Shown here: one piece after another, positions 57,114 to 64,000 of the stretch
How the letters are laid out: each line of letters begins with the position of its first letter
How positions within the stretch are numbered: position 1 is the stretch's first letter
NCBI GenBank assembly: GCA_030704615.1
Contig: CM060733.1
Location: 33,604,001 to 33,668,000, forward strand
Origin: Takakia lepidozioides
Taxonomy: Eukaryota > Streptophyta > Takakiopsida > Takakiales > Takakiaceae
Direction: 5' to 3'
DNA length: 64,000 nt
The notes under the pieces: model-generated
The model's database searches: none
The model's input: only the letters and a program-made list of their open reading frames with translations
Told to the model about the DNA's origin: nothing
Position numbers and translations under genes: made by a program

Positions 57114-57560
57114 CTCTGGAGAACGAGGTGAGTGAATTTTGCTTCAGTGGGTGAGGATGAGATGACGGAACGCTGCCGTGGTGGGGTGACTACAAGAAGT
57201 GATTATGAGTTCTCTGACGTATCCGCTTGATAGTGGGATGATGGCAGGGGAACTGGGGAAGTGTACATGAGGAGCCCGCTGAATTTGATTGCTGTGACAT
57301 GTGAATGGACTGTATGGGTATGGATTGTGGTGTATAGAGTAGAGAGAGGATTGCATGGTGCTCAGTGTGGACACAAACAATCCCACAGACTTCTCATATG
57401 TATGGACACAAACAACAGGATTAAATAAGTGAAGACTCAAGCAGTTCTCTCCCCTGGAGGACAAGTTTACCCAAGCTGGTCAAGAATCAATATATGAAGC
57501 GAGACGTTTTTTGCCCTGCCCGCCAGGGTAGGGACTACGCATCAAGTTGGCCAAAGTGAC
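57114..57560. other. ERCC1 upstream region
   Basis: Presumed promoter side of ERCC1. No TATA box or known motif could be assigned with confidence. Confidence 0.4.
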
Positions 57561-57832
57561 CTTAACCTTATATCATGGGTTGTTCCCCACGAGACTTAAT
57601 GGGAACATAAAGGCTTTTAGTTCCCAGTTGGACACATGTTACATAACCTTATATCATGGGTTGTTCCCATGAGACTTAATGGGAACATGAAAGTTTTTTG
57701 TTTCTTGTTGGGCACATATTTCACTTCACGGGACATCGCATCAAGTGACCTTAACCTTATATCATGGGTTGTTCCCATGAGACTTAATGGGAACATGAAA
57801 GTTTTTAGTTCCTAGTTGGGCACATTTACAAC
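57561..57832. repeat. Three tandem units with ATATCATGGGTTGTTCCC
   Basis: Units begin near 57564, 57643 and 57751. Each contains CCTTATATCATGGGTTGTTC, GAGACTTAATGGGAACAT, AGTT(C/T)C.AGTTGG and CACAT. Units 2 and 3 are closest to each other. Confidence 0.85.
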
Positions 57833-58074
57833 TCATATCAACTCATATCCGTGTATCTCACGCCTTGTTTTGTTTTGTCACGTTGAGATGTCCCAAACCA
57901 CGGCCCAGCATGGGTGCTTGGTACCGTTGGAAAGCCCTCGACGAGGAGGGGTGCACGGGCTTGGTCTCATGATTTTTGGACATGCGGTGTGGGAGATGTG
58001 GAATTCCAAGTACTTTTGGTCGCTGGAAATTCATAAAAAATAGCAAAAATGGCAAAGTGGGCATTCCTGGGACA

Positions 58075-58165
58075 ATGGTTGGAGCCTCAATGGGAGAGAT
58101 ATCAGTGGAAAGGTCTCCGGTTCAAATCTGGTCGTAGGTTTTCTTGAAAAAAAATTTAAAAATGA
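58075..58165 (+). repeat. Possible tRNA-derived SINE fragment
   Basis: GGTTCAAATCT at 58119-58129 fits the pol III B-box. About 40 bp upstream, TGGTTGGAGCCTCAATGGG could be a degenerate A-box, and an A-rich stretch follows at 58146. The A-box is weak and no cloverleaf forms, so a chance B-box match is possible. Confidence 0.3.
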
Positions 58166-58480
58166 TAAGATATGGGATTGCACTTGGATTTAAATGACTT
58201 TGGACACTTGGCCGGCCTCTGCATGGGAGATGCACTGGATACATGAATAGAAGATTGCACTTGGGCTTAGATTTCAATTCTTCACACATGGGCCCACAGC
58301 ATAGGCTACACTAGAGGTCGCACTTGGGCCTCAACATAGGAGACCCACTTGGATACATAAGAAATTGCACTTGGGCTTAGATTTCAATTCTTCATAGGCC
58401 TTGACATAGGAGACGCTACTTGAATATATAGGGGATTGCTGATTTCAATTCTTAACACATGGGCCAATGGCGCATGCTAC
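58166..58480. repeat. Degenerate tandem repeat
   Basis: GATTGCACTTGG(G/A) followed by CTTAGATTTCAATTCTTCA and ACATAGGAGA recurs about three times at roughly 100-bp steps. No coding sense. Confidence 0.6.
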
Positions 58481-58741
58481 CACTACGCCAAATCATGGTT
58501 TTTTTTACTCTTTTTTTTGGAGAGTCATGGTTTAAGTTTTTGGAGAGTCATGGTTTTCATGACTTAAACCATGACTCAATGTCGTTTAGGTTCAAAAATG
58601 TCGTGGGTATGACCGAGAATGACCAAAAAGGGTCATGTATATGCCTCTATCCCGGTCAACATTGTTTGACTGGAATAGAGTCGTGATCATATGACTCTAA
58701 ACAATAATGCAGATGACTCTAAATTTTAGATTGGTGTAGTC
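58481..58741. mobile_element. MITE with CACTACGCCAAA-type ends and internal palindrome
   Basis: The left end CACTACGCCAAATC (58481) faces TTGGTGTAGT (to 58740), i.e. ACTACACCAATC read in reverse, so about 12 bp of terminal inverted repeat with few mismatches. Inside is a perfect 15-bp inverted repeat, GAGTCATGGTTTAAG ... CTTAAACCATGACTC. The CACTA-like start suggests a CACTA-derived element, but no target duplication could be fixed. Confidence 0.5.
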
Positions 58742-60907
58742 AACTCCCTTTGCATGACTCTTATGAAAATCCACTGATGGAAGATTTCATTACATGAATG
58801 AAATTTAGATGTTTTCATTCAAAATTTCATTCATCAATTGGATGATTTCATTACATGCAAGGATTTGGATGATTTCATCCACCTATTTCATTGACATAGG
58901 GACTCCGGTACTTTTCAAGAACACCCTCACTGTCACTCTTCTTCCCACTCCGAGAGCCTACTAGGGTGACAATCGAGGGGATGCTATGATTAGTCAAGAA
59001 GAAAGGTTGTTGAGTAGTTAGGGTTTCGGGCTCAGTGCAATGTCCAGAGTTGGAATGTTGCATGAAGTAGTTCTTGTTTTTATCTTGCTGCAAATAGTAG
59101 AGGTTATAGCAGGCAAGCCAATGGATCCTATGATGACATGCTGCCACTTACTGAAGCTCACTAGCACCCCTCAGTGAAGGACCTTGTCAAAATGTTGATG
59201 CTGTCGGATTTTCAAGCACAAACCTCTACCTTGGAGCACGGAGCAAGAGCTGGCATGAGTTTCGCGGAGATCCTTCACGACGGTGGGACAACCACAATCG
59301 CAAGGTGTGGGTTTTTCTTAATGTACGATGTGAAGAAGTTTGTGCATCCTGCAAATGTGGGCTCTGGGCTCCTGTTAGTACCATGATTTGGTATTCTTCC
59401 CGATATTTACAAGGTTCTTGGGAGAGTCTTAGCAGGCCATGTTTCAATCTATGCCCGCTCGGCTGCACCGTGGTGGTTCTCACAGACCAATCCGACATTA
59501 CCTGACTACAGACACAAGCAGCACACACAAGAGGTCATTTTGGGTTCATGGTCAGTCAAATCCTCCATGGGTCACGACACAAGGTCGAGGACAATGTGGT
59601 GAGGGCACCCTCTTCTTCGACCTATTTCAGCTTGTTTTGCCCTCTCATCAGACTCGGCCCTGAATTTGGATATTGAATTCTGTAAGCTAGCTCGTTATGT
59701 GGATCTATGGTGGTTCTCACAGACCAATCCGACGTTACCTGACTACAAACACAAGCAGCACACACAAGAGGTCCTCTTGGGTCAAGCACACGGTTAGTGT
59801 AGCAGTGCTGAAATCGAACATTGTCTTTTCTAGTGGTATGTCTACTTTAGCCCTAATCAATATTGAGTGAAACTGTAACGAGGTTGCAATTAGCTCAACA
59901 TATGCATTTTCCATGTCCGCGGAGTTTCATATGAGATGTGGGTGGAAATTTGAAACCCCCACTACTAGCCTCAAGAGGGTCTGTTTCCTGTTCAGAAGTG
60001 GGTGTCACAGAGGGTATATATTTTCCTGTCTGTTGTAACTTTAGCATCTCATACTTACATTAGGTGACAGTCCTGCGCCTGTTCGTCATCTTTCTGTTTG
60101 AGGGATGGGATGTCTGTGTGACCAGTGGGGTGGGTGACCAGGCAAAGCAGGGCAAGCAGCACAATACCATCAACTATCATTTACAAAGAATTTCAAGGAT
60201 GATGAAGTCAGGCGTCTGATGCATGTAGGCATGGTCTTCCTTTGGGTCTGATTCTATCCCAGGAAAATTGGCATTTACTTCTCTGTTATCTTTCACCTTT
60301 AGAACGTTTTTTGCAAATCAGTTCCCAGCACAGAATCTTGGAAGTTGCTATGAGGCTCAATAAAGAGGCTTTCAACAGAAAGAGCTGACCAAGGGATTTC
60401 TCCCGCACCAAAATACAACCTACAGTATAGATGGGAGACAGTATGTTTGGAAGAGAGGTCTTGCTGATTGTTTCTGTTTGATTATAATTCAGTGTGTGAT
60501 GAGTCTTGGTAGGGCTTAAAACCCCCAGGATATAAAATCACTCCTCAAAATTTTCTCACAACTTGGTGGTTGATCTCTTGTGGATCTGACAAGTAGGCTC
60601 CTCAGTGTTGACTTGGATCAAAGACCAATGCATCAAGCACCTACCCCTAAAATTAGCAGTTTAGTGTTTGTAATGACTACAAAATTGGGAACCCTGGTGG
60701 ATTTGCTCAATATCCTCTCCTACTTGAGGCCAATAGAGGGAATAGGTGTTTATATGTGCTTGTGATGTTGGATTTTACCCAGTCACTACAATTAAACCCA
60801 CCTCCTTGTAGTGGCTCCACATAGCATGTAAAGCACTATTTTCAGTGTTATATGAAGGTTTCCAGAGGATGGTGCTGACTGAGTGTGGTATTGGCTCGTC
60901 CGTGTAG
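58742..60907. other. No recognised gene
   Basis: About 2.2 kb with only short ORFs. Includes the direct repeat at 59472/59709 and, presumably, lost upstream exons of the RbcX-like relic. Confidence 0.4.
59472..59781. repeat. Direct repeat, 73 bp, 237 bp apart
   Basis: GGTGGTTCTCACAGACCAAT followed by CCGAC.TTACCTGACTACA.AC and CAAGCAGCACACACAAGAGG occurs at about 59472-59543 and 59709-59780 with about four differences. Confidence 0.9.
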
Positions 60908-61463
60908 CATTTGCTGGATTATTTCACAATCAAAACTGAGAAGACAATGATGGCCAAACTATCTGAGCTGAACCCTCACCAGTATGTCTGGTTCTACAAG
61001 TGAGATTTTTCTCCCTTGTTGCTTATACATTAGTAATGAGGATGGTTGGGTACCGAGATGAAGTATAGTGGCCTGGTCAAGTCAGCTTGGTGAGGTCCAG
61101 TTGTCTCTAGCACCCGCCATCAAAAGTGTGTGTACCGATATCTCGTTTGTAGCATGTGTGGACAATCTTTTAGATTGCAGATTTATATCACCACCAGTCC
61201 TTTGAACTGAAAATAGGTGCATGTTGTTGTGTATGTGCAGCTATTTGGTTAACAACAAGCCACAAGATGGCAAATTCTTTCTTCGGGTGCTAGCGAAGGT
61301 ATAATAACTCACCACCTCCTTATTGTAGGTGACTTTAAATTCTGTTTGGAAGACCATTTCCTTCTAATTCATTTATGCATCTATTTTGGTGTTGTGCTCA
61401 GGAAAGGCAGGTGCTGAAAGGATGATGGTGACTAGATTACACTTGTTCAATAAATGGGTAAAG
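60908..61463 (+). pseudogene. RbcX-like Rubisco-assembly chaperone, broken
   Basis: Three exon-like blocks with GT-AG borders: 60908-60999 (LLDYFTIKTEKTMMAKLSEL then NPHQYVWFYN), 61241-61298 (YLVNNKPQDGKFFLRVLAK) and 61402-61463 (ERMMVTRLHLFNKWVK). They match, in order, the core of plant plastid RbcX ('LSE.NP..Y.W.Y' ... 'DGK.FL' ... 'LAER.M..R.HL...W'). In block 3 the frame entering as ERQVL hits a stop after KG. About 4 bases appear lost in the conserved ELAER stretch, since ERMMVTR lies in another frame. No transit peptide exon was found upstream, and the C-terminus is replaced downstream by PPR sequence. A pseudogene is likely. Confidence 0.65.
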
Positions 61464-61531
61464 GTGAGTATATCTTTCTCTTCACTTTAACTAATACGTG
61501 TTGTAGTTATTGAGAAGGAAGTGTTTTCAGT

Positions 61532-61795
61532 GGCGGCATCGAAGCTGTGAAGGGAGAGTTTGACAACATGGTTGAACAAGATGTTGTCTCATGGAACCTG
61601 CTGATCGCAAGATATAGCCAACATGTGTGCGAGATGAGGGCATTGGAGACATATGAGCAAATGTTGCGGGAAGGGGTGCAGCCTGACCGGGTCACGTTCA
61701 TTTGTGTTTGCAATGCATGGGCAAACCTGGCAGCCCTGGAAACCTGGAGATCTGGTAAAGGGCAAAGAGGTCGGGGAGTTTCAGGCGTTGTGTGA
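61532..61795 (+). pseudogene. PPR motifs, fragment 1
   Basis: Reads EFDNMVEQDVVSWNLLIARY, ALETYEQMLREGVQPDRVTF and VCNAWANLAALETW, i.e. a PLS-type PPR L-S-P series, then loses the frame at a lane equivalent to GKEVH. It begins right after the RbcX-like blocks. Confidence 0.78.
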
Positions 61796-62010
61796 CAAGG
61801 CCTTGGTAGACCACCGCACCACTTCTCGGGATCATCCTGAGGCCGATGGCTTGGCAGAGAGGGTTGTTTAGACAGTGAAGAGGGGTTTGCGCAAGTATGG
61901 CTTGCAGAAGGGACACCTAGGAGATTGGGACCTTCAGTTACCTTGGTTAGCCATGGGCTACAGGTTCAGCAAGCCAGCATCACTTGTCTCCTTCTCACCA
62001 TACTTTCGTC
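61796..62010 (+). pseudogene. LTR-retrotransposon integrase fragment inside the PPR relic
   Basis: Reads VDHRTTSRDHPEADGLAERV, then TAG in place of a Gln codon, then TVKRGLRKYGL and GDWDLQLPWLAMGYRFSKPA. This is the region around the catalytic Glu of gypsy integrase ('P..DG..ER......LR') and the following helix. It is out of context between two PPR blocks and belongs to neither G1 nor G2 by sequence. Confidence 0.78.
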
Positions 62011-62019
62011 AAAGCTGGA

Positions 62020-62560
62020 ACTGTACCAGATGCAATACCTCGTGGACATGTATACCAAACGTGGGAGCATTCCTTTGTGGACAGGGAGTGTTCAACAATA
62101 TGGCTGAGCGAAATGTGGTGTCGTGGAACGTGATGATCGCAAGACATGCACAACAGGGGTGGGGATTGCAGGTTTTGGAGACCTATGAGCAAATGATGTG
62201 GGAGGGGGTGAAGCCCGACCACATTACGTGTGTTTGCGTTTGCAGTGCATGTGCGAGCCTGCTAGAGAAGGGCAAAGATGTCCATGGTTGCATTGTCAAA
62301 GCTGGAATTGTGGCAGATGTCATTCTGAACAATACCCTTGTGGACAGGGAGTGTTCAACAATATGGCTGAGCGAAATGTGGTGTCGTGGAACGTGATGAT
62401 CGCAGGACATGCACAACAGGGGCGGGGATTGCAGGTTTTGGAGACCTATCATGAGCAAATGATGTGGGAGGGGGTGAAGCCCAACCAGATTTGATGGAGA
62501 AGGGCAAAGAGGTCCATGGTTGCGTCGTCAAAGCTGGAATTGTTGGAACGGTGAACATTG
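62020..62560 (+). pseudogene. PPR motifs, fragment 2, with recent internal duplication
   Basis: Reads YLVDMYTK.GSI, then FNNMAERNVVSWNVMIARHA, LETYEQMMWEGVKPDHITC, CSACASLLEKGKDVHGCIV and KAGIVADVILNNTLVD. From 62341 the block GQGVFNNMAERNVVSWNVMI is repeated nearly unchanged 263 bp after its first occurrence (62078). Frames change at the duplication joint, and a stop follows KPNQI. Not a working gene, but the duplication is young. Confidence 0.8.
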
Positions 62561-63447
62561 ATGGCACAACCACAGCCTGTGGTAATTTCTTCATGTTCCA
62601 TCTTCCCCTCTGATGGGACCTTTCAATCCCTCCAACCAGACTTTGGCACATTCATGTCAGATTATTGAGAACTTCACTCTAAGATGTATATGCTATGCCA
62701 GTGAGGGCAGGCAGAACATACCCTCATTGACCCTTCTGTGTCAAATCCAGTGGAAGTAATCTGTGAACTGACTGTATCCCCGACCATCTTATCCTTCGTA
62801 GCCCATGTCTCTTGCCCACAAATCTGAATGCCATTGATTTGAATTTCTACAAGGTACCAACCCTCTAATTGTCAGCTAGTGTTGTTGATCTGCTTATACA
62901 TGTGTGCATTCATGTGCAGGACATGCGATCATGATCTCTTGTAAGGAAGGAGGCAGAAGGTGTTGGGGCAGAAAGAGGCATGCTATGGACAATCAGCAAG
63001 GAGGAAGGTGTGCTCGGTTTGTCACATTTTTGGATCCATATATATGCAGTGGGTAGTTGGGGTACTTGGGCTACCGTTGAGAGATTAGATTCTTTGAAAC
63101 TCTCCACTTTTTTGTTGATCTGGAGGCACTGGACAGACTTGAAACATGGAACCATTGTCCATTGTCTTTCTATTATATTTTTCATCAATTGTCGAATCTT
63201 TATTTACCCAATTGGCTCGTGACACCATGTATTTGTGCAAAATAATATATTCTCAATATAAATGGTATTATATTTGAATATATATAAATATACTAATTCA
63301 GTAAACATACAATACAAATTAAACCATTGTCCCCTCTTCTTTGAAAAATAAAATATAAAAATATAAAATAAAAATAAACAGAAAACAAATGCACTATTAA
63401 GGTAAATATTACAAATTCCATCCAGTTAGAATACTACATGTGGAGTA
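62561..63447. other. No recognised gene; AT-rich stretch
   Basis: Short ORFs only. 63240-63420 is strongly AT-rich, with ATATATAAATATAC and AAAATATAAAATA runs. Confidence 0.4.
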
Positions 63448-64000
63448 GAGATGGGTCATGCCCATGACTCAACTAGGTGCCAATAGCCATGCAAAGCGTG
63501 ACACGTGTCCAATCATATTCAAGAACTCAAACCAATGAGGCCATGCTCATGATGCAAATACCTTTCACATTTCAAATTCAAACCATACACTATGCGCCAC
63601 GTAGCCACTCAATGGGACTTGAGTCAGATACACGACCACCTAAAGTTAAACAAATGGTCATTCTCATGACCAAAATGGTCATGCTCATGACCAGGTTAGT
63701 TTCCCCATTCCTACCAGAAACCATACAGAGCGCGCTCCGTGTCCGGGCACAAATGCATCTACAGTTAGATCCATGACTCTCGAAAAAGTTGCTAGATTTC
63801 AACGCGTGGTATTGCTGAACGTGAACGCGTGGTACGTTGTGACATGCGTGCGAGATAGCATCGTCCCTACACCTGTCATCATCTGAAATTGACACATCGC
63901 AGTTCAGGGAGAGTCGTGTGTTGTTAGGAAACGGTCACGGACGTGACGAAAAATAGGGTCATGTATCTTACTCACTAGGGGATGTCACCTAGAGTCATAT
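63448..64000. repeat. Repeat rich in GTCATG/CATGAC words, running off the window
   Basis: Contains GGGTCATGCCCATGACTC, TGGTCATTCTCATGACCA and TGGTCATGCTCATGACCA palindromic words and ends AGGGTCATGTAT...GAGTCATAT. Similar words (AAGGGTCATGTATATGCCTC ... GATCATATGACTC) occur in the MITE at 58481-58741, so both may belong to one transposon group. The right end is outside the window. Confidence 0.45.

Noticed and set aside
58119-58129. Functional tRNA gene
   Set aside because: Only a B-box-like match; no A-box or cloverleaf arms of tRNA length.

Overview
The window is nuclear DNA of a land plant. The genes have GT-AG introns. There is a chloroplast-targeted hydrolase, a BAHD acyltransferase relic, RbcX-like exons, PELP-free plant-type PPR fragments that keep the 'VVSWN.MI' signature, and chromodomain Ty3/gypsy retrotransposons with the plant initiator-Met-tRNA primer site. 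The PPR relics, the gypsy types and a possible giant-virus-like gene would suit a fern, lycophyte or bryophyte better than a seed plant. That placement is inference; no marker gene fixes the species.

Layout. (1) 1-8.3 kb is a gene-dense island on the + strand: the 3' part of a MutY-type adenine DNA glycosylase (1-2796), an intronless Gly/Tyr/Arg-rich disordered protein with three G-boxes upstream (3357-4184), and a four-exon plastid alpha/beta-hydrolase-like gene (5518-8309). Two copies of a short AT-rich MITE lie between these genes. (2) 8.3-17 kb holds relics: a deleted and frameshifted BAHD acyltransferase (minus strand, 11576-13010), a broken copia gag, and an intact 383-codon ORF (15726-16877) whose two end motifs recall an uncharacterised protein family of large algal DNA viruses. 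(3) 18042-25612 (minus) is a complete multi-exon gene for a TLC/AAA-type ATP:ADP antiporter-like membrane protein. (4) 26.6-48.8 kb is a transposon graveyard. It has a hAT transposase tail, two LINE families, a MULE fragment, a ~390-bp tandem array, and a nested stack: a LINE split by a gypsy element (5-bp duplication TGTAT), which is itself split by a second chromovirus. A separate internally deleted gypsy copy is bounded by the duplication GTCTG. (5) 49.3-50.5 kb is a decaying gene for an unknown secreted protein, followed by a 739-bp inverted-repeat element with an exact 8-bp target duplication. (6) 52461-57113 (minus) is ERCC1, the XPF partner in DNA excision repair, with local tandem duplications of exon-intron sequence and a LINE tail in one intron. 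(7) 57-64 kb holds tandem repeats, a MITE, broken RbcX exons running directly into PPR fragments, and a retroviral-type integrase scrap inside the PPR relic.

Four genes look alive: MutY, the hydrolase, the ATP/ADP transporter-like gene and ERCC1. The Gly/Tyr-rich ORF and the 383-aa ORF are open and may be expressed. MutY and ERCC1 are both DNA-repair genes, but they are 50 kb apart and nothing in the sequence links them. Exon borders were placed by reading splice sites and protein frames by eye.
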